A stretch of DNA of 64,000 bases from Atrichornis clamosus (taxonomy: Eukaryota > Chordata > Aves > Passeriformes > Menuridae): assembly GCA_013400975.1 (NCBI GenBank), contig WBMZ01003284.1:287898-351897 (forward strand), read 5' to 3'. A model generated the notes under the pieces. The model saw only the letters and a list, made by a program, of their open reading frames with translations. It had not been told where the DNA came from and searched no databases. Position 1 is the first letter of the stretch. Each line of letters starts with the position of its first letter. The translations under genes and the position numbers were made by a program. Positions 47,601 through 61,060 of the stretch are shown here, piece after piece.

Positions 47601-49660
47601 GAACATTCATATATTTAAGAATAGCTTTATTTATTCCTTAATGGTTATTATAAGTACTGTCATGTACTTGTGGGGGTAACAAATGTAGTGATTGCCGCAG
47701 TTAAAATGCTTTGAGTGGATTTTGAGTCAAATTAAAGGAAGACGCAGTGATATACAAATCTACTTTTGTCAATATTATAGAGTTTTCTCAGAACAAACGT
47801 GGCAGGTCTTGCCATTCTGTCATGGAACTCGATCCCAAGGGATATATGCATGGCAAACTGGCTTGTACAGAGAGATTCTTCATTGGGCAGTCTGCGCCAG
47901 TGTTCAGAACCAGAAATTCCCAGAGAAAGTTCTGAAAGGGAGAGACACAAAACCTGATCATCCCTTGTTCTGAATTGACTTTAAATGCAGATTTCTTCTA
48001 CTTACTTTTGATGAGTGAGTGAAGTAAAAAGGCGATGGGGCTCGTGAAATGGTGCCTGGGTATATTAAACCAGCTCTTCACCTCCAGCAGGCAAGGTTCA
48101 GATTGGAGTTTAGTGGCCTCAGGCTAGTCACTAGTGGGCAGTTGCCCACACTGCTAAGCATAACACAATTTAGCAGAAATCAGAACAATTGACAGTTTCT
48201 TCTCAAGAGATGCTGTAGACTCATTACTGGAATTGAAGGGGTGTTGGAGGTCAGAGCTGAAGTGCATTGGCAGATCTGTGTGGAGGAAGTTTGCGGCGCT
48301 CTGTGTGGTAGGACAGATGGTGCTGTTAGTGTCTAACTTCCATGAGTACTAAAATTCACCAAATATCCCTCTTGCCCCAAAACAAACAAACATGCGCACT
48401 CACAGACATGCACAAGTAGTCCCACACAGTTGAGAGCAGTCAGTGTCCCTGGCATCCTTACCAACTTTCCTACTCATTTAACACCAGCACAGATTAGAGG
48501 ACACAGTAACGCAACACTCCGGGCTATTTGCTGAATGTAGCTCATGATGATTGACACTCTTGCCTGCGTCCCCACTTTGAACTACACGTATATTATTATT
48601 TTTTGTTATTGTCCTTTAAAATGCTCTGAGATATAACATATGGCAAGTGCCAATGCACCATGGTGCAATGTAATTTAGTCAAATATCAGAAGCATAGACA
48701 GTGCAAATGGAAAGCAGGAGAAATATCTGATCCAAGTGCCTACTGGTGTAATTGACTCAGTCGAGCCAGCCTGTGTCATTAGTCCTATAAAGAGTTGCAT
48801 TTACAACAATAAAACTGAAAAGCATGGAAATTAAAAGCTGTTAGAATTTCCTCTTGTGTGTATTTATCTGCACGAGTGCTGTATACTCCCTGCACAATTT
48901 TGTAATCTGTTTGGTAAAGTGGCATTACAGTAACCTGTGTCAGCCCTGCACTGTATATCAAACAATATCACACTCCAAAGGAGGATTAATCAAAGTAACG
49001 GATGCGCTGGTTTAGTGCTCCGTGTCCGCTGTCAATTACACACGCAGTAAGCTCACAAAATTTAAGCTGCTGAACAGAATAAAATCAAGGGTCTCTTTTG
49101 CTTCCTGCCCTTGCTTGCTAAGACACCCCCAACCATCCGAGCTGTAAATTTTGCAAAGGATTTCTGGGCAGGTGAAGCGAGTCCAGAGCCAGGGACAGGG
49201 ACTGTTTGTGTTTGGCTGTGTCAGGGCTGAGTGGCAAAGGCAGCTGACGGACAAGTGTACCCCAACAAGGTTTCACTTATTAAAGAAGCCTTGTCAAACA
49301 AGCTGAAAGCCCTGCATATAAGTGACCTTTCTGTTCACCTCCCATTACAATGAAGATTTGAGCATTCCTTGCGAGCCTTCCAGTGTCGACATTAAAGAAT
49401 CAGAGTGTCTTTCCATCTCTGCTGATGTGCCACTAGACCACTTAACAGAAAATTGAGAGAGTATATTACAGGGTGAAAGAGCAGAGTTCGGAGGTCACTA
49501 TCATTCTCATTAAGAGATGTTTCTATGCAGTGCCCATAGGTGGATAAATCAATACTTTCTGTCTGAAAATGATCACGCTTGGTAAAGAGTGCTTTAATTG
49601 GGCTGTTACTGTTTATGGAGAGTGAGTATTTATGGGGTTTCGTGACAATAAACAGCAGAG
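47601..49660. other. Unique sequence with long enhancer-like stretches
   Basis: No gene is recognised. Between 48480 and 49110, and again from 49370 to 49660, sequence is transposon-free with intact words (GGATTAATC, CTGTCAATTACACACGC, CCTATAAAGAG). A 14-bp perfect palindrome TGCACCATGGTGCA lies at 48654-48667. It extends to 20 bp with one mismatched pair. Confidence 0.4.
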
Positions 49661-50874
49661 TGGATGATGGCTTCCGTGTTCCTTTGTGGGATGTGATGTG
49701 ACAAGTGGGATGACAGAAGATTTTGACATTTCAGACCTCCCTTGAGTGAGGGGAGCACAAACTCTTAGCAATTGGCCAGGAGCTCCCAAGGTTCCAAATT
49801 GTTTGATGCATACATTGTTTGAATAGAGAGGCCTTTATTTCAGATATCTTTCTAAATGTTACACACTAAGGAAACTAAACATTAAGGGTCTGAGGGACAA
49901 ACTTTTTTCCCCCTCTTTTCTTTCTCCCCCGCTTTTAGTGGCACTGGGTGGGTCTGATTAATGCACAGCATTTTCACTGCGAGAACGGAGGCTGAGGGAG
50001 ACAAAGGTTACAGGGAAAAGGGGAGACTGAGATCTCTGGATCCCACAGCAAAACAATCAAGCAAAAACAGGAAAACTGAAAGCCAAAAGCTTTCCTGGCT
50101 GTGGAGGACAGGGACACTAAACTCAAGCAGAATGTCTTCAAACAAAATTCCTGAAATCCTGCACAGTATTGGTGCAACCCAAGGGGCAGAGTGTGGCCAT
50201 GCACGTGCAAAACTGTGGACACGTGGCAGGCTGGGATCTTCAGCCAACCTCCTTCCCTCAGACAGAAAAGTGTTAAACTAATCTTCAATAAATCTCCCAA
50301 ATGCAGATGTAGTGTACACATCCTGACAAGTTATTTATTTTGAACACGTTTTAATTGAGATTCTTGGGCTTGACGGTCCCACCACATTGTATCTCTGCTT
50401 TCCCATTTCGAAATGTGTATATTCTGCAACTTTTTTGAAGGAAGTCCAGGCATTTGAGGTAAGCTGTGTGTGGAGAAAATATAGGAGAGTTTCAGAGAAT
50501 CTAGACGTGAATTAAACCAGCTGTCAGGATTTAAACTGAGACATGAACTAGTAATTGTAATGCACTAAAAACAGCACAGTGCATTTCCAGAATTCTCCTG
50601 TACTTCGAAAAGTATTCTGGTGAAAGTGTGTTGCCCTCATTATTGGCTCCAGTCTGGCAAAGTATGGAAGGGAATTAGACCTTGAGGATGTGACCACACA
50701 CTAACCTGTGCTGTACTGGGCACTTTGCAGAGTTTAGGATCTGCAGCTGAAGGTACACACACATTGAAACACATCATTTCTGATTATTGTTCTGCTGTTT
50801 ATTTGGTACGGCGAACTTTTTATCAAGGTGATGTTTGGCCTTTGGGCTTATAGCTGACATATAAAATGTTAAAG
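49661..50874. other. Unique non-coding sequence
   Basis: No gene is recognised. Opposed frames at 49961-50281 (plus) and 49974-50321 (minus) are of chance length and have no known domain. Confidence 0.5.
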
Positions 50875-51086
50875 GAAATTCCATTTAAACACAGGAAAAT
50901 CCTTCCTGTGAGATTGGGCAAACACTAGAACGTGGTGCCCCAAAAAGCTGTGGAGCCTCCAGCCTTGGAGAGAATCAAAACTCAGCTGGCCACAGCCTTG
51001 AGCAACCTGCTCTGCTTGAGTTGGACTGGGAAGCACCAGAGGTGCCTTTCCCCAGCCTCAGGTATTTTGGCATTCTGTGATTCCAT
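50875..51086 (+). mobile_element. CR1 LINE 3' tail, sense on plus strand, different subfamily
   Basis: The sense-oriented CR1 3' region reads CATTTAAACACAGGAAAATC, GAGATTGGGCAAACACTAG, AAGCTGTGGAGCCTCCAGCC, TTGGAGAGAATCAAAACTC, GAGCAACCTGCTCTGC, and ends CATTCTGTGATTCCAT. The internal sequence differs from the copies at 15820 and 24117, so it is another, more diverged subfamily. About 210 bp remain, none coding. Confidence 0.85.
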
Positions 51087-52194
51087 TATATTACAGTTTT
51101 TCAGATGAATGGGTAAAGGAGCATGGGACAGGAAATTCAGACTTTTGTGGTCCTTGTTGTCACTGAAATACTGACATTTAATGGATTTTTCTTTGCAAGG
51201 AGCATCTATGTTTTATTTTATATATTATTTATACTTATATATGTATTATATGTGCTTTTCTGGTGGGAAACTGAGACAGAGAGATTACTCTTCAGAGCCA
51301 CTGAAAATTTAGGTCACCAACTCTTCCTGGTTTCAGAAGGAGTTAAGCACTGCTGTGTCTTCATGGGTTTGTGTACTGATAATTTCCCGTTATGTGGGGC
51401 ATTTTGACCAGTGCTCTGTGGACTGCAGCATCTTCTGTCATGTCACTGCAAAGCAGCCTAAAAGGATTCCAACTGCTCAATCTTTTCTCTTTATGTCTTT
51501 TCATTTCTTTTCATTGTATTTTAAATTCATGTTATGGACTGTTGTCTTTTCAGGAGTCCAAGACTTCTGCAGTGTAGAAGCTGCAGTAGAAGTTGTCCAC
51601 TAAATAAATCAGCCTCAGATGGTTTTCTTTACCAAATGGAAATGCTAAATTTTCCAAGTGCAAAGACTGACAGTTCTGTGCTTTCAACAGAAGTGAATTA
51701 CAGACTTTTGCTTAAAAAAAAGTCCATTCTGAATTTAATTATATTTTCAGGGGTTGTGTATATAGGATTGCAAATTACATATAAATGAAGGCAGAGTCTT
51801 TTTGAAAGCATGTGTTGTTAGGAGAAAAATAACAACAACAACAACAACAAAAACCCTAGGCTCCAGTTTTGATGGGAAAATATTACTTCTGGTTATTGTT
51901 TCATCAGTAATCCATAATACCTCCAAGGGAACTGCTACAGTCTGTCATCTCATGGACAGCTTAAAAAAAAATGGCATGCTATAGAACTGGTAGGCCCTGA
52001 GGGAACTTTTGAATAGCTGATACCCTATTTGTGCAATAGATATTTTCCTTGATAACTGGAAATTAAGCTTGCCTGGAAGAAATGTAAATATCATCTCTAA
52101 TTTGCACTCTGAATTACCATTAAAAATTATGTGTGCACATAATCATATCAAACATTTCAGAGCTTAGAAACCATGATAACACTTGGCACTCTCA
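51087..52194. other. Unique AT-rich sequence with an (AAC)n microsatellite
   Basis: No gene is recognised. The microsatellite is listed separately. Frames are under 95 codons and lack known domains. Confidence 0.5.
51830..51853. repeat. (AAC)n microsatellite
   Basis: About seven to eight AAC/ACA units followed by AAAA. Confidence 0.95.
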
Positions 52195-52300
52195 GCATCT
52201 TCAAAGCACTTTACAAATATTACCCGTGCATCCTTCCTCCACCCCATATTGTTATCCCCACTTTACAGATGAGGCAAGGGGGTCAGCAAGGTCCCTTAGT
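52195..52300 (+). mobile_element. Ancient SINE remnant, MIR/CORE-SINE-like
   Basis: CAAAGCACTTTACAAATATTA followed about 30 nt later by CCCCACTTTACAGATGAGG and an AGCAAGGTCCCTTAGTGCC-like end match the order of MIR-type sequences (GCGCTTTACA, then CCCCATTTTACAGATGAGG, then a CCCAAGGTCACACAG-like block). The gap between blocks and the weak 3' part show strong divergence. Such elements are very old in amniotes and rare in birds, and a surviving copy may have been co-opted. An L2-type tail is the main alternative. Confidence 0.5.
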
Positions 52301-54540
52301 GCCTTGGGATCAGGCTGGCTATAGGCACCACGACTGGGGTAGGGGCTCAAGAATTTGTCTATGATTAAGCCACTCTAGGTAGACTGCTAGTGGTGCTAAT
52401 TTACTTACAAGTTGGCAAAAATAATGTATGCAGTGACCAAAGTGCACATGATACCATTACAGAGCTGTTGTGCCTCCTAACCTAGTTAAGATATAGCTGC
52501 AGGACAAAGATTTTGTTTACATCAAAAGAATGACTGGAAATAAATGGAGTTTTCCTGCATAGGTGCCAGTAAAGAATTGGAACCAGACTGATATGTGATT
52601 TAAATGTAAACAGGCTAAATCAAAGCAAACTCGTTCAGATTAGACCCTGTTCCTAACATGTAGAATTATTGCTATTGCAATTGGAGGGGGAAAAAATTAT
52701 AAAGGTATTTGTAAATTGTAAGAAATTGTAGGGACTCAGCCTAAATTGACCTTGACTGTAGTTAATGCCATGCAAAAGCAGTGCAAGCTGCTAAATCCTT
52801 TACTGCCTTGGGTTTTGGTTCTCACTGTGCAAATTCCCAGGTGTTGCATTAAATATTTGATCACACATTTGCAATCTAGAGAGGGCGGTTTATGATAGGT
52901 GATGTTCTAGCATTTTGGGTCCGGTTCTGTCCTATGGAAGCCAGTAAGAAGTTTCCGGATCTCATGGTGACAAGCCAGATTTGGAAGAGAGTTTTCAGCA
53001 GAATTCCCTGTTGCCCGATCTCAGCGTGCAAGTCAGCACTACAAGCTCTTGTACGTCTTCTGCAAAAATTCATTCTCAAGAGAAGTTCCTTTCCAGGTGG
53101 GTATGAGTCAGGCAAGCTAAAAAAGTAGCTTTTGCACCGTGTCTAATTTTCCTTTACTCTTCAGTAGAGCTCTGGAAATTGCAGGTTACACCCTTGGAAT
53201 GGGCCAAAGGAAATAGACACTCTGTTTGTTAATGTGTTGGTAATCAAGGCAGGAGCTCTCAGCCAGTACCTATCCTACCTGCTCTGCTGCTAAACTGGTT
53301 TTACTGGTGTTAAGCACATCTCTTGCTCAAACATTAGCCTTCAGCAGGGCACAAATTGAGCCTGTCTTCAAACCAGACAGAAGGATCTCAGGTGTAACCT
53401 CTGAGATGTGGTGGAGCCCTGTCTTCCTTCATTTGTTGGATCCAGATGTGACCAGCTGACGCTGCTCTGGGGAAGCAGTGAGATGTCAGATTCCTGAAGG
53501 GTCCTGCCTTCCTTTGTGTCCTAAAGATGTCTGTGGCTGAGCTGTGACTCCATAAACTCCAAGAAGTTTGTTTTTGCATTGCTATGGAAGGGCCCCAGTG
53601 CTTCCTGCAGGTTGTCACTGCTGTTTTATAGCCATACCCAGCCTTTGATGGAAATTCACCCTCCTGCCACCTTTCAGCACCGCGGGGTTGTTTGGGCTGC
53701 CTTACAGGACTGTGTTCCAAGCAGAGTTTGCACAGATTGTGGTCAAACATATGGTACAGATTCTGTGCAGATTCTAAATCTTGGGATCATAAACTGGTAG
53801 AAGGGAGCCATAATTCCCTCCCCTTCCTAAATCATAAGATAAAAGGCAGCTTTGGCTTGGCGGACTTGTCTGAATGTTTTAGGAAAACATTCCTGATGTG
53901 AGATGTTTGACATCTTAGCAGATAGAATTAGCAGCATTAAGAGACCCTGACACCAGCATAAAATGTGAGAAGTAATAAAGCCATCCTGAAAGATCTCATG
54001 TGAGGAACTTAATGCAGGAGGGTAACACTCAGCTGTGAGCTGCTCAGATGCAGTTGGTGGGGATTGATGGACTCTCAGGATTCATCCCGGCTTATGCTTC
54101 CTCCTGAGGAGATGATAGCCATAATGTCACTTCCGCAGTTCAAAATATATTGTAATTACTGTTGGAAATCCCAGATGTCCCCTCCAGATAACCTGACTTC
54201 CAAAGATTTGGCAGAAAAGCTACAGCTGCAGAGAAGTGACACTTACGGTAACTTCCAAAGTTTTAGTGACACTACAAAAAAAATTAATTTAATCCTTCTT
54301 TGAGCCTTCCATGTTCCAGACTTTTGAGGCTTCTGTCAGATAAATATTTTTGAGAGATTGTCAGAGACATAATAGCATAGCTTTAGAATTCCATGTTTTC
54401 ATGGCAAAATTTGCAGTGATTACGAAGGGGCGAGGATTTTCTTTCTGTTAAATGGAAAAACAATGTTGATAATTATGTAAAGTGTAGAAACATTCTATTT
54501 ACAGTAGACAAACAGTACAGTGATTGAATTTGAAAGGGAA
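52301..54540. other. Unique non-coding sequence
   Basis: No gene is recognised. Frames such as 53388-53750 (minus, 120 residues) overlap plus-strand frames and have no known domain. The part at 53170-53700 is GC-richer. Confidence 0.5.
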
Positions 54541-57409
54541 AAAAAAAAATACCAGCCAAGGATGAGAGCTTGGATTTGGTAGTTGCAATTCACTAATCAC
54601 AAAATAATTCAGTAGCGCTGAACAAAAAAAGGCATTTTTATCACCATCTCCTCTCAGTTCGCAGGCAGCATTGTCTATCCTACCGTTTCATGTCAGAGAA
54701 GAAGGAATTTTACCAAATGTTTGATTTATTAGAAAGTGAATGATTCTTTGCAGCCATGTGGGGCTAGCCCATGTTTCAATAAGACAAATTGCATTGTAGC
54801 ATTCCACTGGCAGCCAATGATAACTCATGATCCAGACAGAGTCGGTTATACCAGAATGGATGAAAAGCAGGAGCAAAAGGACACATAGTAGAAGAAAAGA
54901 AAATGCTTCAAGAGCTGTTATTTAAAAAAACCCAACAAAGCAACAAAACAAAACAACAAAACCTAAACAATGTTTTAGCTACTATTTGAAAATCTTTCAA
55001 TTAAGATTCTGTGCAGCATTTCAAGCAGAGTATGGCAGAATAAAGAGGACCATGTTATCTCTTTCCCAGTAGTAAATTATCATATTTATACTCAAAAACA
55101 TGCCACCGTCAACTTCAGTCATTTGTGTAATTGGAAAAAGGTAAATGATGTAGTAAATGAGACCCTACAGTCAGGTTTTGTTCCAAAAATGGGGAGGGGG
55201 GGGATAAAAAAAAAAGCAGTGGCAAGTGGTGCAGGTTTAAAATGAATTAATGTCAACTGTGAAACGCAATGTCTAAGACAAACAAAATCTGCCTGTTCTT
55301 GACCTTTAGTTAATATTGATAGTTTATCACTGGAGAACTCATTGATTTATTTTTCAGTTCATATCTGATTATCACTTCAAAATAGGACTGAATATTTTAA
55401 AACAGCTCCGTTGCCCATCTTTCAGTTCCCACTATTCCAGATCACATCTGAATGTTTCTTTATTTCCAAATGCTGCTTTTCAAATAGGTGGCCCCTCAGC
55501 AGCAAGCCCCAAGGTGATGGGTTGTTTCCTGCTTGCAGAGATGCGTGTCATGAAGTGCTGCCTCTGCCCGTCGGCTTTGTTCTTGGGGATCTGCGGAGCA
55601 GGAAGGGTATTGAAATATACAGGAATCTTGTTCCCAGGGAGCTGACAGGCAGACCTGAGGGACAGTGCGAAGTGCATACCTGGTATGTCTAATTTTAGGC
55701 CTGCCAGCCCTGACAGTGGTCCTAGAAAAAAAAAAAATCTATACTAATTTCTTGGTGACATACAGAGCTGTAAACTGCAGCATTTTTCATTCCACTACCA
55801 AAACGTTCCTGTGCGTTTTTTTCCAGTATTATTTAAAGGAACTGTCAAGCCTTCAGCATTTAACAAGTATTTTTAAACCGTGTTTTTCAGTGTAAACCTG
55901 CCATGTATTCAAGGTATTGTTGCATGAAAAAGCATAAACTAAAGTATCATATCAGAAAAGAAATCAACATTAGACATAAAACCAACTTCATTTTATTGCT
56001 TAACACTAATATTGTTCCCTATGGGAGAAGCATTGCAGTTTGATGGGTTCTGGGGGCCCTGTGTGTGCTGGTGTAAGTCAGGAATCCCCCATGAATTTTG
56101 ATGAGGCTCTGCAATTTTACATCAGCTCAGGATTTTCGACCGCAGGTTCAGCCTGTACTCTGTGTTGAAATAAAGGTGCAGTCATTTTAAATATAATTGA
56201 GTAGGCTCATAAGAGGTTCCACTTAGAAGGTAAATTATGGTAACAAGTCAAGAGTGTACTCTGTGTAGTTTTCATTTCAAGTGCATGGTCTTCTGTATTC
56301 ACTTAACTAGACACACAAATCTAAGCAGACAGATGAGATAGAGGCAATCAAAGAGAAAAGCTTTATTTGGAGCTTATGGGAGTATTGAAGTTTTATTTTG
56401 TAGTGTTTCCCCATGAGGCAATTTCAGAAAAATCTGAAGTGATGGATCACAAACAATTTAATATCTGAATTGCTGGCTGTTGATCAACAGAATTTCAGAC
56501 TCCTCCCTGTATAATTCTGAAAATGTTTTCTCCAGTTTGAATATTCAGCAAAAGTGCTGGGGAAGGAATTGCTCTGAAGATTTTGTAGCCAGCTCTGCTG
56601 TTGATGGCCCCGTCTCAGTCAGGAGGAACTGAATGGTGCCCGTGCCTTTCATGCCTGTGGATGAACAAATAATGCCATATAATGCTTTGGGTCTTATTCT
56701 TTCCAGACAGCAGTTTTTGCTTCAGGGAACGAGGAAGGTCTAGAAAAACATTCTCATAACACGAGAGAAGTGGCAAAGGAGACATTGCAGGGCATCAGTG
56801 TAATGGCTTGTGTTAACAACGTGGAATCGTTTAATGCTTGTGTTGTGTTACACTTTTACAGCTTTCAAGTGCTGCTACACAGTTTTGAGGCCACAACAGA
56901 TACTTTTTTAGTACCCACCTTTGTGTCAATTAATGTTCGCGGGCTTACTTAAGGTGGCTTTGAGGCCAGTTGTATCGATGTGTGCACATAAAGGTAGCTT
57001 TGATCACTTCAACATGGGTTACCTGCAAGTACAAGCATTTGAAGGGATAGGACCTTAAACAAAGTCAGTAGTCCCAACCCCCTCTAGAATGTTCTTGCTG
57101 GACTTTTTATACCATCCAGTATTTTAATTTACTTTAGCCCTTGTAAAGTAGCTCCTTCTCACAATGAATAAAAGCTATAAACAATTTTATTTTTCCTTGA
57201 ATTTCCTTCTGCAGATATACTAGTGTCTTGATTTTTTTTTTTAAACTTCTACTTCAATTGTTTTCCAGCTTCAGAAACTGAAACCACATAGCCATTGAAT
57301 ATGGCATATCTGACTGATTTATCCCATGAAATTTTAGCACCAGTGATATGGAAATGAACTGAATTGATAATGCTGTAGCAGCAAAAACAACAGTCAGCTT
57401 GTGTTTAGA
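54541..57409. other. Unique non-coding sequence with simple repeats
   Basis: No gene is recognised. A transposon-free enhancer-like stretch lies at about 54600-54890 (CCATGTGGGGCTAGCCCATG, CAGCCAATGATAAC). Low-complexity tracts are an A/C-rich CAAAA-type block 54923-54962, a G-run with one A (55191-55203) followed by A10, and A12 at 55726-55737. A weak CR1-like echo at about 57027-57075 is discussed among rejected items. Confidence 0.45.
54923..54962. repeat. CAAAA-type A/C-rich low complexity
   Basis: Interspersed A-runs with CAA and CAAAA units over about 40 nt. Confidence 0.85.
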
Positions 57410-57520
57410 AATCATAGAATTGTTAAGGTTGGAAAAGATCTGTAAGGTCATAAATTCCTACCATTAACCCAGTATTCTGTGTCCCCCACTAAACCATGTC
57501 CCCAAGTGCCACATCCTGTT
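57410..57520 (-). mobile_element. CR1 LINE 3' tail, 5'-truncated
   Basis: AATCATAGAATTGTTAAGG, TTGGAAAAGATCTGTAAGG, CCATTAACCCAGTATTCTG, CACTAAACCATGTCCCC and AAGTGCCACATCC in that order form the reverse complement of a CR1 3' end. It is the same subfamily as 6681-6805. About 110 bp remain; no coding part. Confidence 0.9.
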
Positions 57521-60500
57521 GTCCCAATATGTACTAATTAATTTCTGTCACTTGGTGCAGAGATTAAAAGATGAGTGGAGGAAATGAGGGGGGATTTTTA
57601 CTGAAGAAACAAACTTCTAAAGGAACAGTGTAAGCAATAGATTCCTATACTCCCCAAAGAAATCCAGGAAGCATCATCCACTCTTGCTTCAGTTGTAGCT
57701 GAGTGCCTTCTAAGGTGATCTATTATCTTATTTTTGATCAAGGAAGTAGCTGGAAATAAGGCAGGCGGCAGCAGCAAGTTGGTTCAGGAAGCACTAGACT
57801 TTCGTGTGTGTGTAAATATATATCTATGCACATATGGTACCTCTCCCTTCCTTAGTCACCTGTTGATACCACCTTTCTTCCACCACCTAGAGAGAGGATG
57901 TGTCAAGGACACATCAGAGTCGAGGCTGCAGGCCTGCTGTGGTGTATGTGATGATACTTTCCAGTTGGCCCTGGGTGTTTCCTTTTACTCTGGAACATCT
58001 GAGCTAATTTCTGGCACCATGAGGCTGGAAGATGTTTAGCAAGGGGCACTGGAAAGGTTGTTTTGCTCTGCCAATAAGGGTGTCACTTGGTTTGCAGAGA
58101 TTTGTGAGCAAAACCCAAACCAAATCACAACTCTTCGCTTAAATTGGTAACTGGTCACGTTTCCAAAGCTGGGGATTTTGCAGCATTCAAAAATCTCCAG
58201 TACAAAAGGCAAGTGGAAGGGTTCATGTAGCTTGAAGTCAGAGCTATTCAACTGCAGAAAATCTGTGTGAAAACATGTACATTAGTTTACTGCTGTTAAA
58301 ACCCGTTCTTGTTTTGAATGCTCCATAGACTGCAATTTCTCTTTTAGCTTTGAGCTCTGTTGAATTGGAAGCTTCTAACAAAGCAGGCGACTTGGGTGCA
58401 ATTTCTTTGGAAATATTTCACATTTTTCTGTGAATGATTCAACTTTTGCTTCTCTAAATAAAGAGGAGACTCATCAGCATCTAGACCTTATCACAGAAAT
58501 CAGCAGGTAGAGAGCTAAAGTGTGGATTTGCACATGGTAAAGACAGAATATTCTTGGTTACAGCCCGTATTCCAGGTTGTTGTGCTAGCTGGAGGAGTTA
58601 TCACCAATTTCATCTATAGCTGCTGGACATTGCCCTGTAGCAGAGCCGAACACGCCTGGAAAGGCTGGGGAATACCCCCACTAGCAATTCAGCAGGCTTT
58701 AAATCATCAGCGGAATTACTTCAGAGAAAAAACTGGTGAAGGCAGGATCAGAATGAGCAGCTATTACCTAGATAAATAAATAAACCTGTACCCCTTGCAG
58801 AAATATAACAGAGCTAAAAGAATCCCTTCCCTCTACAGCTCCCGCACGGTTGCATTTCTCAGTGTTTGCGTACCTCAGTCATTCACAGAGATCCTGATGT
58901 GAGTCCTGTGCTGCACTAAAATCTACTTTCTTGGAAAATGTAGAACAAATACTCAGGCTGTGATCTCATTCCTACTAGTGCCGGAGACAGGAGTCCCAGG
59001 GGCTTCACTGCAAATTAGATCCCCTGGAAAGAGACAGCCAGAACAGATCCGACCTCTCTGCCGTTCCTGGGAGCGTATTCTTCTGTGCCCTCCCTGCCTT
59101 GCCTCTGACAACTTTTCCAGTAAGAGCTTCCCTCCCGCGCGTGCTGCCTCTTCCCTTTCCCTCCCACCCCACAAAAGAAGTTCAGGACAGGTATTGAAGG
59201 GGCTGCCAGGTTGCCTCTAAGATACAGCCTTCATGGGCTCTCTGGCAGTGGCTACTCCCGTTCCCTGGGTTCTGTAGGTTATTTTTGAAAGTATGTTTTG
59301 TTTTAATTCTGTTTTTCTCAGTCTCTGTTCTCATAACGCCATCCTGTTGCTCTTTTGATCAGTTATACATCAGCTGTAACATAACTCTGTGATTTCATTT
59401 TGGTGCCGCTTACTTCATCCAAAAAGGAACTCACTCTTCAAAGAAAACTTTTATTTCATTGTCTGCCACATATGCAAGTATTCCCTAAGGATCTGAGTTA
59501 TTTATTATTTTGCTCCCCCTCTTTGCTTTCCCCTGTCCCTTTCCAAAAGACTAACAGACACTAATCTCCTTTCATCAGGTTCCCTTCTTCCTAATTTTTT
59601 TCTTTTTGCACAAAATGCTCGCCACTACCTTTAACACCTTATTGTGTCTGGAGTGATAATTACTTTCAGTTGCCGCAGCTGGTGCATGGAGAGGCGTGCG
59701 GGCCCTGTAAATTGGGAATGGACAACCTGGGTGGGATTGCAGGAATACACAGCGATCTGCAGAAGCAGAGGCCACAAGTATAAGAGGGATAGTTTTGTCT
59801 TTCTAGTGTTTTTCCGTTTTATTTTTTTCATTGAGCTCATCTTTGAGGCGTGTTTCTAGCGAGTCACCTCCGCGACTGTTTGTGGTTCCTTTGTTAGAGG
59901 AAAGGACCAGCTGATGCACATGAGAGAAAATAAGAAAAATGTGAGTTGGTACCTGACACAGTTAAATCTCACATTTGGAAACAACACACAGAGACATATC
60001 TGGATAGGGGGACACATGGGTCTGTCAACAGGTTTTGAGACACTCTGAGGCATTATTAATTCTTATTTTAATGTATACAGTATTTCTCTGAACTCACCCA
60101 GGCTTGATTCAGTCTTTTACTTCTCTCTTGTTATAAGTGTAGGATAGAGAAAGAAATTTGGGCTTATCATAAAAGTGAACATGAAGGCTGGGTTATAACC
60201 TTTCAAAAATGAGAAGATTTTTCAACATATATTTCCCCTTTAGTTCTTATATAACTAGTAAGCAGAAATTATCAACAATATTATTAGTTTATTTTTTTAT
60301 GCATTTTGCCTGTTGCAGTCCCTCACAGAGTATTGAGATGTTTTATACTCCTACTAACCAAGGAAATTGGCACACACTGTTCACTACATAAAAATTAGGT
60401 TTTTATGAGACTAGTTTATACATGTTTTCTTAGATTTCCTAAAGTAAGGGGTACTAAATTATTTAATATACCATTTGAGATGCTTTTAATAAAATGTTTG

Positions 60501-61060
60501 CCATAATCAGCCTTGTTCTGGGCATGCTGGTTTGAAACTCCACATTTTGTCTGCTCTCCCATTCTGTGCTGGAGGCTGGCTGATGTTCCCCATGCCTACC
60601 TAAGGTTGGGAATAAGGTCCAGGTTTGGAAAAGTGGTCTCTGTAGTGCAGGAGGGGCAGTGGTCACTTGCAGCTTTCAGAGAGGTGAACAAAAAGCGCGA
60701 CTGATCTGTGAGTCTCTCTCCGGTTCCCATGCTCAGTTGGGTTAGAGCTAGGGCTGGGGTAAGGAGAAGTGCTCAGTGTGAGCGGGGGAATGTCCCAGCT
60801 TCTGGGGGGGAACCCCCTGTCCTTGCCTGCTTTAAGCTGGAGGGAGGCCGTGCAGTAGGAAAAGCAGGGAGACAGCAGCCAAGAAGAGTGTGGGACTCGG
60901 CAAATTCCTGGAGAAAAAACAAGAGCAAAGTATCACGAGCTTTGAAGGAATTATTCTTTTTGATTTGCCCGCGGTGCTGGGTTCCCAGGCCTCTCTGAGT
61001 CAGGGTCTGGGGTTGGGTAAAGGTTATGGTTAGGATTAAGAAGAGTTAAGGCTTTTAACT
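57521..61060. other. Unique non-coding sequence
   Basis: No gene is recognised. GC-richer parts at 58960-59220 and 60700-61010 give short opposed frames without known domains. Sequence at 59330-59880 is transposon-free with retained CpGs (GGTGCCGCTTAC, TTGCCGCAGCTGG) and may be regulatory. A GGTTATGGTTAGGATT stretch near 61020 is only loosely telomere-like. Confidence 0.45.

Noticed and set aside
57027..57075. Possible extra CR1 3' end (TTGAAGGGATAGGACC, later GTCCCAACCCCC)
   Set aside because: Only two short scattered matches; the sequence between and beyond does not follow any CR1 tail I know. Profile search would decide.
61010..61050. Interstitial telomere-like repeats (GGTTATGGTTAGG)
   Set aside because: Only one hexamer matches TTAGGG-type sequence well; the rest is loose G/T-rich sequence.
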